From Roseococcus suduntuyensis (GTDB lineage Bacteria > Pseudomonadota > Alphaproteobacteria > Acetobacterales > Acetobacteraceae), in the NCBI RefSeq assembly GCF_014196305.1, contig NZ_JACIDJ010000002.1:186001-250000 (forward strand): a stretch of 64,000 nucleotides of DNA, written 5' to 3'. Positions 35,857 through 45,153 of this stretch are shown in pieces. Positions within the stretch are counted from its first letter, which is position 1. Each line of letters starts with the position of its first letter. Below the pieces are notes generated by a model. That model was not told the origin of the DNA. It was given only the letters and a program-made list of their open reading frames with translations, and searched no databases. The translations under genes were made by a program, and so were the position numbers.

Positions 35857-37307
35857 ACCTCGACGAAGTGGCCGAGCTTCGCCGGCGCCTCGCCGAGGCG
35901 GAAGAGACCCTGCGTGCCATCCGCGACGGGGATGTGGACGCGCTGGTGGTGGAACAGCAGAACGTCTCGCAGGTCTTCGACATCGGTGGCGGTGCCGAGG
36001 CCTATCACGTCTTCATGGAGGCGATGCATGTGGGTGCCGCCGCCATCGACGGCACGGGGCGCATCCTCTACGCCAATGCGCGGCTGACCTCGGTCCTGGG
36101 CTTCACACAGAATTCCGTGCAAGGCAGCCGCTTCACCGACATCGCGCCCGAAGAGGTGGCCGCGGCGGTGGAGCGGATCATGCCGCGCGCCGCCCTCGGC
36201 GTGGCCTCGGAGGAGGTGGGCTTCGACCGGCTGGGCGAGCAGGTCCACTACATCCTGACCGCCACGCCCCTGCGCCTCTCCACCACCCATGGCTTCGCCA
36301 TCACCTTCACCGACGTGTCCGAGCGCGTGCGCGCGGAAGCGGCCGAGCAGAGCGAGCGCGCGGCGCATGCGGTGATCGCCTCCGCCAACGAGGCGGTGGT
36401 CGTCTGCGACCGCGAGGGCGTGATCACCCACGCCAATGCGGCGGCCGAGCTCTCCTTCGGCGGCGATCTTCTGGGCCTGCCCTTCGCGGACGCCATTCCC
36501 CTCATCTTCCCCGATGCCACCGGCCTGCTCCAGGCCGAGGACATCGTGCGGATGGTGGTGGACGGCGCCTCGGTGCAGGGGGTGGAGGCGCATGCGCCCA
36601 AGGCACCGAAGGTGAAGGACTACCTGGTCAGCGCGGCCCCCCTGCAGGTGGGCCATGACATGATCAATGGCTGCGTCATCACCATGGTGGACCTGTCGCA
36701 GCGCAAGGCCGCCGAAAAGCAGCAATTGCTGATGATGCGCGAGCTGGACCACCGGGTGAAGAACACCCTGGCCCTGGTGCTCTCCATCGCGAGCCGCACG
36801 CTGCACCACGAGGACACGCTGGAGGGCTTCCAGCAGGCCTTCACCGGTCGCATCCATGCCTTGGCCGCGACGCACAGCCTGCTGGCCGAGAATTCCTGGA
36901 CCAACCTCACCATCGGCGATGTGGTCCGCAGCGAGCTGGCGCCCTACACGGCGGGCGCGGCGGGGCGCTTCACCATCCAGGACCTCGGCAAGTCACTGGC
37001 GCCGCGCGCGGCCATCGCGCTCGGCCTGGTCATTCACGAACTCGCCACCAATGCCACGAAGTATGGCTCCCTGTCGGTGCCCGGGGGGAAGCTTTCCGTC
37101 CGCGGCCGGGCGGAGGAGGAGCGCTTCATCGTGGAGTGGCGCGAAAGCGGCGGCCCGCCCGTCACGCCGCCCACCCACCGGGGCTTCGGCCAGACGGTGA
37201 TCACGCGCAGCCTGCAATATACGCCCTCGGGCGGGGCGGAGGTGGATTTCGCCCCGGAGGGGCTGGTCTGCCGTATCTCCCTGCCGCTCGAGGATCTGCA
37301 CGAATAG
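35853..37307 (+). CDS. PAS-domain HWE-family histidine kinase, KaiBC-linked
   Basis: The 484-residue protein has no membrane helix. An N-terminal coiled coil ([20 protein letters not shown]) is followed by two PAS domains (about 50-160 and 165-290). The dimerisation box [14 protein letters not shown] has the phospho-accepting His300. The ATPase domain has N-box [12 protein letters not shown] (Asn400) and WRE at 429-431, the Trp-x-Glu that with the His box defines HWE kinases. No response regulator lies next to it, so the partner is elsewhere. Overlap with kaiB suggests it reads or relays the KaiBC state, by analogy with SasA/CikA; that is inference. Confidence 0.9.
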   Translation: MNLDEVAELRRRLAEAEETLRAIRDGDVDALVVEQQNVSQVFDIGGGAEAYHVFMEAMHVGAAAIDGTGRILYANARLTSVLGFTQNSVQGSRFTDIAPEEVAAAVERIMPRAALGVASEEVGFDRLGEQVHYILTATPLRLSTTHGFAITFTDVSERVRAEAAEQSERAAHAVIASANEAVVVCDREGVITHANAAAELSFGGDLLGLPFADAIPLIFPDATGLLQAEDIVRMVVDGASVQGVEAHAPKAPKVKDYLVSAAPLQVGHDMINGCVITMVDLSQRKAAEKQQLLMMRELDHRVKNTLALVLSIASRTLHHEDTLEGFQQAFTGRIHALAATHSLLAENSWTNLTIGDVVRSELAPYTAGAAGRFTIQDLGKSLAPRAAIALGLVIHELATNATKYGSLSVPGGKLSVRGRAEEERFIVEWRESGGPPVTPPTHRGFGQTVITRSLQYTPSGGAEVDFAPEGLVCRISLPLEDLHE

Positions 37308-37320
37308 GGCGGGCGGGCGT

Positions 37321-38514
37321 TCAGCCCGGCGATCGCTCCCGCAGCTTGAGACGGTCCATCTCCGGCACCGACTGCCCCGCATCCACGAAGGCCTGCTTCA
37401 GCGCCTGGAGGTTGGGCGCGAAGATGCCCTCGCGGTTGTCGGTGCACCATTGCCGGCTCTCGGCGGGCATGCGCAGCGATCCCTGGAAGCGCGGCATGAC
37501 CCAGCGGGCGAACAGCTCGAAGCTGTGCAGGGTCTGGCGCCGGTCGGCCCATTCATGGGCGCGGAACAGGATGGTCCCTGCCCCGCCATCGCTGAAGTCG
37601 AGCAGGCGCTGGATGCCCTGGGCCACGGTGTCGGGCGAGCCCACCAGTGTGGTGCCGGCCTTCAGCCCGTCACGCAGCGGGTCCTCGCTGCGCGTGGGCG
37701 GGCGGCCGAGGGTCTCGCCGAAATAGGTCTCGGTCTCCAGGCGTTCGCCGACCCGCACATCGGCGAAGGCGCGCTCGTCGTCATCGGCGCAGTGCATGTT
37801 GACCACGAGGCGCCAGTTGCGGCGGTCCATTGTCTGGCCATGCTTCGCGGCCTCGGCCTCGGCCATGCGCCACTGCTCGGCCAGCTTCTGCGGGCCGCCG
37901 GGCAGCCCGGCGCCCAATGAGATCAGGCCCAGGCCATGCTTCGCCGCCGCCAGCGCGCCGGCGGGCGTGGTGGAGGAGGCGACCGCGATGGGAAAGCGCG
38001 GGGAGGTGTAGGGTGCGAGGTGCAGCCTGGCCTCGCGCAGCTCGAACCAGTCGGTCTTCATGGTGACCGGCCCCTCGCAGGCCAGCAGCGCCATGATGGC
38101 GGCGAGCGATTCCTCCATGCGCGGCCGCTGCGTCTTCGCCTCGATGCCCATCATGTAGGCGTCGCTGACCAGCGCGCCCGGCCCGCAGCCCAGCATGGTG
38201 CGGCCGCGCGTCATGTGGTCGAGTTGGACGAAGCGCTGCGCCACCAGGAAGGGGTGGTGGTAGGGCAGCGAGGTGACGCCGGAGCCGAGGCGGATGTGCT
38301 TGGTGCGTTCGGCCGCGGCCGCGATCATCAGTTCCGGGCTCGCGATGGTTTCCCAGCCGGCGGAGTGATGCTCGCCCACCCAGGCCTCGTCATAGCCCAG
38401 CTGGTCGAGCGCCACGAGCAGGTCGAGGTCACGCCCCAGCGCCAGGGTGGGGTTGTCGCCCAGCCGGTGGAAGGGGGCGAGGAAGATGCCGAAGTTCAGG
38501 CCGGCATGGGGCAT
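37321..38514 (-). CDS. LLM-class flavin-dependent monooxygenase
   Basis: The 397-residue luciferase-like TIM-barrel protein starts LNFGIFLAPFHRLGDNPTLAL. It carries YDEAWVGEHHSAGWE, LGSGVTSLPYHHPF and GRTMLGCGPGA, typical of bacterial luciferase-like, FMNH2-dependent enzymes. The C-terminal GSPDTVAQGIQRLLDF is also family-typical. A separate flavin reductase would be needed and is not adjacent. The substrate is unknown. It ends 13 nt from the convergent histidine kinase gene. Confidence 0.88.
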   Translation of the reverse strand: MPHAGLNFGIFLAPFHRLGDNPTLALGRDLDLLVALDQLGYDEAWVGEHHSAGWETIASPELMIAAAAERTKHIRLGSGVTSLPYHHPFLVAQRFVQLDHMTRGRTMLGCGPGALVSDAYMMGIEAKTQRPRMEESLAAIMALLACEGPVTMKTDWFELREARLHLAPYTSPRFPIAVASSTTPAGALAAAKHGLGLISLGAGLPGGPQKLAEQWRMAEAEAAKHGQTMDRRNWRLVVNMHCADDDERAFADVRVGERLETETYFGETLGRPPTRSEDPLRDGLKAGTTLVGSPDTVAQGIQRLLDFSDGGAGTILFRAHEWADRRQTLHSFELFARWVMPRFQGSLRMPAESRQWCTDNREGIFAPNLQALKQAFVDAGQSVPEMDRLKLRERSPG

Positions 38515-38580
38515 GGGACGCACTCCCGCGTGGTTTCGTGCAAGGCTGGCCCCCAAGGCTGGCCCTGGCGCCGCGCGCGG

Positions 38581-39468
38581 TCAACGCCGCCTGACCACGA
38601 GCGCCACGCCCAGCACCGCGACGGCGGTGCCGAGCACGGCCTGAAGCGCCATTCCCTCGCCCATCACCCCCCAGGCGATGAGGGCGGCCAGCGGCGGCAC
38701 CAGGAAGAAGACCGAGGAGGCGCGCGCCGCCTCGCCATGGCGCAGCATGGCGAACAGCAGCGACAGGGAGATGAGGGAATTCACCAGCACCAGGTAGGCC
38801 AGCCCGGCGAAGAGGCCCGGCGCCCAGTCCACCCGCATGCTCTCCAGGAAGAAGGCAAGCGGCAGGGTGGCCAGCAGGGCCACCGCGCACATGACGAGGT
38901 TGGCGGTGACGAGGTGGGTGCCACGCCCGCCCCGCCGCTCCAGCAGCGCGCCCGTGGTCATGCAGGCCAGCGCCAGCATGGCGAAGAACAGCCCCACCCA
39001 GCCGCTGGCCGCCAGCCCCGAACCCGAGAGGATGACCAGCGCGGCCCCCACGACACCCAGGCCCAATCCCGCCCAGCCCCGCGCATCCAGCGGCGGGTCC
39101 CCCGTGACACGCGGCGCCAGCACGGCGACGGCGACGGGTTGCAGCCCGATGAGAAGCGCGATGGTCCCCGCCCCCATGCCCGCCTGCATGGCGAGGTTCA
39201 TGGAGGCGAAATAGGCGAACTGCACCAGCAGCCCCATCCGCGCCAGATGCCATAGCGTGGCGCGGCCCGGGATGGGCGGGCGCAGCAGCAGCCAGAGCGG
39301 TGCCAACAGCGCCACCACGGCGGCATAGCGCAGCACCTGCAGGGTCAGCGGTTCCACATGCGGCAGGCTGACCGCGATGGCGGTGAAGCCACCCGACCAC
39401 AGCGTGACGAACAGGAAGGGCGCGAGCACCAACCAGCGCGGCGTGGTCTTGGCGTTCGTCATCCCCAT
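38581..39468 (-). CDS. DMT-superfamily (EamA) transporter
   Basis: The 295-residue protein has about ten helices in two EamA halves, with VTLWSGGFTAIAVSLPHVEPLTLQ-type sequence at the first repeat. It is the third EamA transporter in the window and is not close in sequence to the others. The ATG at 39468 has GGAAG at suitable spacing; the ATG two codons later (39462) is equally possible. Divergent from the TRAP operon. Confidence 0.86.
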   Translation of the reverse strand: MGMTNAKTTPRWLVLAPFLFVTLWSGGFTAIAVSLPHVEPLTLQVLRYAAVVALLAPLWLLLRPPIPGRATLWHLARMGLLVQFAYFASMNLAMQAGMGAGTIALLIGLQPVAVAVLAPRVTGDPPLDARGWAGLGLGVVGAALVILSGSGLAASGWVGLFFAMLALACMTTGALLERRGGRGTHLVTANLVMCAVALLATLPLAFFLESMRVDWAPGLFAGLAYLVLVNSLISLSLLFAMLRHGEAARASSVFFLVPPLAALIAWGVMGEGMALQAVLGTAVAVLGVALVVRRR

Positions 39469-39573
39469 GGGCGAAGCTTCCGCCCGAAGCGGGGGCGCGT
39501 CCAGTTGCCAGTTGAAGCGGCCCATGAAGCCGGATAAAAGTTTCGAGAGAAACTATCCAGGGAAGAACACGTC

Positions 39574-40644
39574 ATGACGGTCCTCGTGCCGCGCCTTTCG
39601 TCGCCCCGACGCGCCCTGCTGCTGGGGGCGTTGGCCACCCCCGCCGTGCTGGCCTCGGGCCGCGCCTCGGCGCAGGAGGTGACGCTGCGGCTGCACCACT
39701 TCCTGCCCGCCGTCTCCAACGTGCACCGCCACTTCCTGCAGCCCTGGGCGCAGAAGGTGCAGCAGGAGAGCAACAACCGCATCCGCATCCAGATCTTCCC
39801 CGCGATGCAGCTGGGCGGCGCGCCGCCCCAGCTCTACGACCAGGCGCGCGACGGCGTGGCCGACATCATCTGGACCCTGCCCGGCAACACGCCCGGCCGC
39901 TTCCCCTCCATCGAGGTGATCGAGCTGCCCTTCGTCGCCCACAAGCGTGCCAGCGTGAACGCCCGCGTGGTGCAGCAGCTGCATGACGAGGTGTTTGCCA
40001 GCGAATTCCAGGACACGCGCATCCTCTGCGCCTGGGCGCATGATGCGGGCGTGATCCATGCCCGCCGCGCGGTGAACCGCATGGAGGACATGGCCGGCCT
40101 CAAGCTGCGCTTCCCCACCCGCCAGGCGGGCGAGGCGCTGCGCGCGCTGGGGGCCGCCCCCATCGGCATGCCCATCCCGCAGGTGCCGGAAGCCTTGGCC
40201 CAGGGCGTGATCGACGGCGCCGTGGTGCCCTGGGAGGTGGTGCCCGCCATCCGCCTGCACGAGACGCTGCGCAACCACACGCAATTCGCCGGCAGCCCCA
40301 CCTTCTACACGGCGAGCTTCGTGCTCGCGATGAACCGCGCGAAGTATGATGCCCTGCCGGCCGACCTGCGGGCCGTGGTGGACGCCAATTCCGGCCAGGC
40401 CGCCGCCACCATGGCCGCCCGCGTCTGGGACGAGCAGGGGCCGAGCGTGGAGACCATGGTCCGCCGGCGCCCGAATAACAGCATCGTCGAACTGGACGAA
40501 GCCGAGACCCGCCGCTGGGCCACCGCCACCCAGCCCGTCATTGACGCCTGGGTGCGCGCCATGGGCGAGCGCAACATCCAGGGCGGCGCCCTGCTGGAAC
40601 GCGCCCGCGCGCTGATCGCGCAATACGGCCAAGGGGTCGCCTGA
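39574..40644 (+). CDS. TRAP transporter substrate-binding protein (DctP family)
   Basis: The 356-residue periplasmic receptor has an Arg-Arg signal (SSPRRALLLGALATPAV) ending in SAQ near residue 34. The mature protein begins VTLRLHHFLPAVSNVHR and contains GLKLRFPTRQAGEALRALGA, with the conserved arginine that pairs with a substrate carboxylate in DctP proteins. The substrate is therefore probably an organic acid. The two membrane subunits follow directly. Confidence 0.9.
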   Translation: MTVLVPRLSSPRRALLLGALATPAVLASGRASAQEVTLRLHHFLPAVSNVHRHFLQPWAQKVQQESNNRIRIQIFPAMQLGGAPPQLYDQARDGVADIIWTLPGNTPGRFPSIEVIELPFVAHKRASVNARVVQQLHDEVFASEFQDTRILCAWAHDAGVIHARRAVNRMEDMAGLKLRFPTRQAGEALRALGAAPIGMPIPQVPEALAQGVIDGAVVPWEVVPAIRLHETLRNHTQFAGSPTFYTASFVLAMNRAKYDALPADLRAVVDANSGQAAATMAARVWDEQGPSVETMVRRRPNNSIVELDEAETRRWATATQPVIDAWVRAMGERNIQGGALLERARALIAQYGQGVA

Positions 40645-40648
40645 AGCC

Positions 40649-41125
40649 TTGCCGGGCGTGGTCGCGCGGCTTGCGGGCGGGGTCGCCCTGCTGGGCGGCC
40701 TGGTGCTGCTGGCCGCCGCGCTGCTGACGGTGGTCTCGGTGCTGCTGCGCTGGCTGACGGGCCAGCCCGTCCGCGGCGACTTCGAGCTGGTGTCCATCGG
40801 CGCAGGGCTGGCCGTGCTCTGCACCCTGGCGCATGGCAGCGCGACCCGGGCCAACATCCTGGTGGATACCTTTACCCAATGGCTCCCGCGCCGCGCCACG
40901 GGCGCGCTGGATGCCTTCTGGACGCTGGCCTGGGCCGTGGTCCTGCTGGTCATCGCGGAGCGCATGGCCCAGGGCGCCTATGAGACCTGGGCCAACAACA
41001 TGCGCACCATCGGCCTGCTGGCCCTGCCCTTCTGGTGGGCGGTGGGCGTGGGCGCGCTGTGCTTCGCGCTGGCGGGGGTGATCTCGCTGGTCTGGTTGCC
41101 GCGGCTGTTCCGGGGCGAGCGCTGA
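40649..41125 (+). CDS. TRAP transporter small permease (DctQ family)
   Basis: The 158-residue protein has four membrane helices, the normal DctQ size and topology, with VLLRWLTGQPVRGDFELVSI near the first loop. The start is uncertain: TTG 40649 lies 4 nt after the upstream stop and gives a plausible first helix; GTG 40658 is an alternative. It ends immediately before the large permease ATG. Confidence 0.85.
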   Translation: MPGVVARLAGGVALLGGLVLLAAALLTVVSVLLRWLTGQPVRGDFELVSIGAGLAVLCTLAHGSATRANILVDTFTQWLPRRATGALDAFWTLAWAVVLLVIAERMAQGAYETWANNMRTIGLLALPFWWAVGVGALCFALAGVISLVWLPRLFRGER

Positions 41126-42448
41126 ATGGCGCCGGAATTCGCGCTGGCGGCGACAGGCTTCGCGGCGCTGATGGGGCTGATCGTGCTGCGGGCGCCCATC
41201 GCGCTGGCGCTCCTACTGGTCGGCGCGGCTGGCTATGTGCATGTGCTCGATGCCGCTGCCCTGATGAACTACCTCAAGACCACGCCCTATCATCTCTTCG
41301 CCAACTACACCCTCTCCATCATCCCGGTCTTCATCCTGATGGGTGCCCTGGCCGAGCGTGGCGGGCTGGCGCGGGACCTCTTCGCCGCCGCCAACGCGCT
41401 GCTGGGCCGGCGTCCCGGCGGCCTGGCCATGAGCGTGATCGGCGCGAGTGCCGCCTTTGGCGCGGTCTGCGGCAGCTCGGTCGCGACCACCGCCACCTTC
41501 GGCCGCGCGGCCCTGCCCGAATTGCTGCGCCATGGCACGGCACCTGGCTTCGCCACGGGCACCATCGCGGCGGGCGGGACGCTGGGTATCCTGATCCCAC
41601 CCTCGGTCATCCTGGTGGTCTATGCCATCAGCACCGAGCAGAACGTGGCCAAGCTCTTCATGGCGGCGCTGATCCCCGGGCTGCTGGCCACCCTCTCCTA
41701 CCTCGCCGTGATCTGGCTGCGGATGCGGCTGAACCCGGGCCTCGGCCCGCCCGCGCCGCCGCTCGATGCCGCCGAACGTCGCGCCGCCTTCCGCCGCGTG
41801 GTGCCGGTGCTGGGCATCGCGGTGCTGGTGGTGGGCGGGCTCTATGGCGGCGTGTTCACGCCGACCGAGAGTGCCGCCGTGGGTTGCATCGCGGTGCTGG
41901 CGGTGGGGCTGGCGCGGCGCTCCCTGCCCGTCCGCGAAATCCGCGCCGCCATCCTGGCCGCGGCCGAGACCACCGCCATGATCTTCGCCATCCTGCTCGG
42001 CGCCGAGATCTTCAACGCCTTCCTCGCACTCACCCAGGCGCCGGACCTACTGGGCCTCTGGGTGAGCGAGCAGGGCTTCGCCCCCTATGCCGTGCTGGCC
42101 GTGCTGCTGCTGGCCTACCTGGTGCTGGGTGCCGTGATGGATGAGTTGGCGATGATCCTGCTGACACTCCCCATCTTCTTCCCCGTGGTCACGGCGCTGG
42201 ATTTCGGCATGACGACCGAGGAGACGGCCATCTGGTTCGGCATACTGGTGCTGGTGGTGGTGGGCATCGGGCTGACCTCGCCGCCCATTGGGCTGAACGT
42301 CTTCGTGATCAGCGCCATCGCGCGGAACGTGCCCATCCTCGACACCTATCGCGGCGTGCTGCCCTATGTGGGCGCGGACCTGGTGCGGCTGCTGCTCTGC
42401 GTGGCCTTCCCGGGGCTGAGCCTTTGGCTGGTGCGGCTTTTGACATAG
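41126..42448 (+). CDS. TRAP transporter large permease (DctM family)
   Basis: The 440-residue protein has about 12 helices and typical DctM segments: NYTLSIIPVFILMGALAE, GSSVATTATFGRAALPE, GTLGILIPPSVILVVY and PTESAAVG. It uses the sodium gradient to import the ligand delivered by the DctP receptor. It completes a P-Q-M operon and is followed 41 nt later by the fumarase-type lyase, which may act on the imported acid. Confidence 0.92.
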   Translation: MAPEFALAATGFAALMGLIVLRAPIALALLLVGAAGYVHVLDAAALMNYLKTTPYHLFANYTLSIIPVFILMGALAERGGLARDLFAAANALLGRRPGGLAMSVIGASAAFGAVCGSSVATTATFGRAALPELLRHGTAPGFATGTIAAGGTLGILIPPSVILVVYAISTEQNVAKLFMAALIPGLLATLSYLAVIWLRMRLNPGLGPPAPPLDAAERRAAFRRVVPVLGIAVLVVGGLYGGVFTPTESAAVGCIAVLAVGLARRSLPVREIRAAILAAAETTAMIFAILLGAEIFNAFLALTQAPDLLGLWVSEQGFAPYAVLAVLLLAYLVLGAVMDELAMILLTLPIFFPVVTALDFGMTTEETAIWFGILVLVVVGIGLTSPPIGLNVFVISAIARNVPILDTYRGVLPYVGADLVRLLLCVAFPGLSLWLVRLLT

Positions 42449-42489
42449 GCTCAAGCGACCCTTCCTCCACGCCCTTCCGGACCACCGCC

Positions 42490-43833
42490 ATGACCGTGAA
42501 CCCCGCCGATTCGCCCGTCCTGGGCGCGCTCTACGGCACCAACGCCATGCGCGCCGTGATGAGCGAGACGCAGTTCCTGCAATCCATGCTGGATGTGGAG
42601 GCGGCGCTGGCCCGCGCCCAGGCCCGCCTCGGCATCGTGCCCGCCGAGGCCGCCGCCGCCATCACCGCGGCCGCACGCGCCGAAAGCCTGGACCTGCCGG
42701 CGCTGGCCGCCGCCACGCGCAACACGGGCTATCCCGTGGTGGGGCTGGTGAAGCAGCTCTCGGCGCTGGCGGGGCCGGAAGCCGGGCGATGGACCCATTG
42801 GGGCGCCACGACCCAGGACATCATGGACAGCGCGGTGGTGCTGCAATTGCGGGCGGCGCTGAAGCTGATCCGCGCGGAACTTGCCGCCACCATCCAGGGC
42901 TTCGCGCGCATGGCACGCGCCCATGCCGGCACGGTGATGGCCGGCCGCACCCATCTCCAGCACGCGCTGCCCGTCACCTTCGGCTACAAGGTGGCCATCT
43001 GGCTCTCGCCGCTGATCACGATGACGGAGCGGCTGGACCAGCTCGAACCCCGCGCGCTGCGGCTGCAATTCGGCGGTGCCGCCGGCACGCTGGCATCGCT
43101 GGGCGAGCAGGGCTTGGCGGTGCATGAGGAGTTGGCCCGCGAACTCGCGCTGCACCCGGCCGACATCACCTGGCATGTGGCGCGCGACGGGCTGGCGGAA
43201 ATCGTCACCTTCTGCGGCCTGCTCTGCGGCGCGCTGTCCAAGATCGCGACCGACGTGATGCTCATGATGCAGACGGAAGTGGCCGAGGTGAATGAGCCGC
43301 ACGTCACCGGCCGCGGCGGCAGCAGCACCATGCCGCAGAAGCGCAACCCGATCAGCTGCGAATACATCCTGGCGCAGTCGCGCGGGGTTCATGCGCTGGT
43401 GGGGCAGATGCTCTCCGCCATGGCGCAGGACCTGGAGCGCGGCACAGGCCCCTGGCAGACCGAGCCGCTCGTCCTTGGCCAAACCCTGGTGCTGACCCAT
43501 GGCGCGCTGGCCCAGGCGCGCTTCCTGTCGGAGGGGCTGGTCGTGGACCCCGCGCGCATGCGCCAGAACCTCGCCTCCACAGGCGGCCTGATCGCGGGCG
43601 AGCAGGTGATGATGGGCCTCGCCCCCGTGCTGGGCCGTGGCGAGGCGCATCATGTGGTGAACCGCGCCTGCGACCAGGCCATCGCCCACGGCATCCCGCT
43701 GGCCGAGGCACTGATGCAGGAGGAGGCGGTGGCCAGCCAACTGGACGCCGCCGCCGTGGCCGCGCTGTGCGAGCCGGAAAGCTATCTCGGCAGCGCGCGC
43801 GCCTTCGTGGACCGGGTGCTGGCGCGGCTTTGA
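42490..43833 (+). CDS. Class-II fumarase/aspartase superfamily lyase (PcaB / adenylosuccinate lyase-like)
   Basis: The 447-residue protein carries the superfamily signature GSSTMPQKRNP (Ser278-Ser279 at the catalytic loop), with THWGATTQDIMD and GRTHLQHALPVTFGYK supplying the other two active-site regions. The pattern most resembles 3-carboxy-cis,cis-muconate cycloisomerase and its relatives, with argininosuccinate/adenylosuccinate lyases as alternatives. No other protocatechuate genes are present, so a different carboxylic substrate, perhaps that of the upstream TRAP system, is likely. The ATG at 42490 gives the family length. Confidence 0.85.
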   Translation: MTVNPADSPVLGALYGTNAMRAVMSETQFLQSMLDVEAALARAQARLGIVPAEAAAAITAAARAESLDLPALAAATRNTGYPVVGLVKQLSALAGPEAGRWTHWGATTQDIMDSAVVLQLRAALKLIRAELAATIQGFARMARAHAGTVMAGRTHLQHALPVTFGYKVAIWLSPLITMTERLDQLEPRALRLQFGGAAGTLASLGEQGLAVHEELARELALHPADITWHVARDGLAEIVTFCGLLCGALSKIATDVMLMMQTEVAEVNEPHVTGRGGSSTMPQKRNPISCEYILAQSRGVHALVGQMLSAMAQDLERGTGPWQTEPLVLGQTLVLTHGALAQARFLSEGLVVDPARMRQNLASTGGLIAGEQVMMGLAPVLGRGEAHHVVNRACDQAIAHGIPLAEALMQEEAVASQLDAAAVAALCEPESYLGSARAFVDRVLARL

Positions 43834-43837
43834 CCGA

Positions 43838-45049
43838 TCAGCGGGGCATCACCATTGCCCCGCTCTCGGCCAGCGCCGCGATATGTGCCGCATCCAGTCC
43901 CGCCTCGCGCAGGATGTCCGGCCCGTCCTCGCCGAGCCGCCGCGTGGGCGCGCGGGGGATGTCCCCGTGCGCCGAGAAGCGCACCGGCGCGGCCATGCGG
44001 ACCAGCTTCCCCTCGGTCGGGTGCTCCTCCTCCTGGAAGAAGCCCACGGCATTGAGGTGCGGGTCGGCGCGCAGGCTCTCCAGCGTGTGGGCCGGCGCGC
44101 AGGGCACGTCGGCCTGGCCCAGCACCTCCAGCCATTCCGCCGTGGTGCGGGTGGCGAGGATTTCGCCCAGCTCGGCATAGATGGCGTCGATGTGCTGGGT
44201 GCGCGTGGTGTGGCTGGCCATGCGCGGGTCGCGCTCGAAGCGCTCGGGCTCACCGATGGCCGCGAAGAAGCGGCGCCACTGGGCGTCATTGTAGATCATC
44301 GCGCAGAGATAGCCGTCGCGCGTCGCATAGGGCCGGCGGTCAGGGCTGAGCAGGCGGGGATAGCCGCCCTCGTCCAGCGGCGGGTCGTAGGTCAGGCCCG
44401 TCAGGTGGTCGCCGAGGACGAGGCTCGCCATCACCTCGAACATCGGCACCTCCACCTCCTGGCCGACACCGGTGCGCCCGCGCTCCACCAGCGCGGCCAG
44501 CACGGCGGTCAGCGTGTGCAACCCGGTCACGCGGTCGGCCAAGGCGAGCGGCGTGTAGCGCGGCGTGTCCGAGCCCTGGCGCTGCGTCAGATGCGGCAGG
44601 GCGGCCAGGCCCTGGATCAGGTCGTCATAGGCCGGCAGCTTGCCGTAGGGCCCCGCCTGGCCGAAGCCCACGATGGCGGCATAGACCAGGCGCGGATGGG
44701 CCGCGCGCAGGCTGGCCGCATCCATGCCCAGCCGCTTCATCGCGGCGGGGCGGATGTTCGTCACCACCACGTCGCAGCCGCGCGCCACCTCCCGCGCCGC
44801 CGCGCGCCCCTCTTCCCGCTTGAGGTCGAGGCAGAGCGAGCGCTTGCCGCGGTTCAGCGTGAGATACATGCAGCCCATGCCCCGGTTCCGCATGGGGCCG
44901 ATGAGACGGATCACATCGCCCTCGGGCGCTTCGAGCTTGATGACCTCCGCCCCCATCTCGGCCATGAGCTGCGTGGCATAGGGGCCGAGCAGCACCGTCG
45001 TCATGTCCAGCACGCGGATGCCCGCGAGCGGCCCCTTCCCCCCTGTCAT
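43838..45049 (-). CDS. CaiB/BaiF family CoA transferase (class III)
   Basis: The 403-residue class III CoA transferase starts GIRVLDMTTVLLGPYATQL. It has the conserved KLEAPEGD and RGKRSLCLDLKREEG segments and a catalytic Asp at about residue 142 (AYDDLIQG). Such enzymes move CoA between carboxylic acids such as succinate, oxalate or carnitine derivatives. GGGGGAA precedes the ATG at 45049. It is convergent with the lyase (4 nt apart) and divergent from the hydroxyacid dehydrogenase. Confidence 0.9.
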   Translation of the reverse strand: MTGGKGPLAGIRVLDMTTVLLGPYATQLMAEMGAEVIKLEAPEGDVIRLIGPMRNRGMGCMYLTLNRGKRSLCLDLKREEGRAAAREVARGCDVVVTNIRPAAMKRLGMDAASLRAAHPRLVYAAIVGFGQAGPYGKLPAYDDLIQGLAALPHLTQRQGSDTPRYTPLALADRVTGLHTLTAVLAALVERGRTGVGQEVEVPMFEVMASLVLGDHLTGLTYDPPLDEGGYPRLLSPDRRPYATRDGYLCAMIYNDAQWRRFFAAIGEPERFERDPRMASHTTRTQHIDAIYAELGEILATRTTAEWLEVLGQADVPCAPAHTLESLRADPHLNAVGFFQEEEHPTEGKLVRMAAPVRFSAHGDIPRAPTRRLGEDGPDILREAGLDAAHIAALAESGAMVMPR

Positions 45050-45153
45050 GCACGTTCCCCCTGATGACCGCGGGCAGCCTATGGCAGCCGCCCCCCTTTG
45101 CAAGCGCCGCCCCCCTGGGCAGTCTGCGCAGCGAGGGAGAGACGCACCGCACC

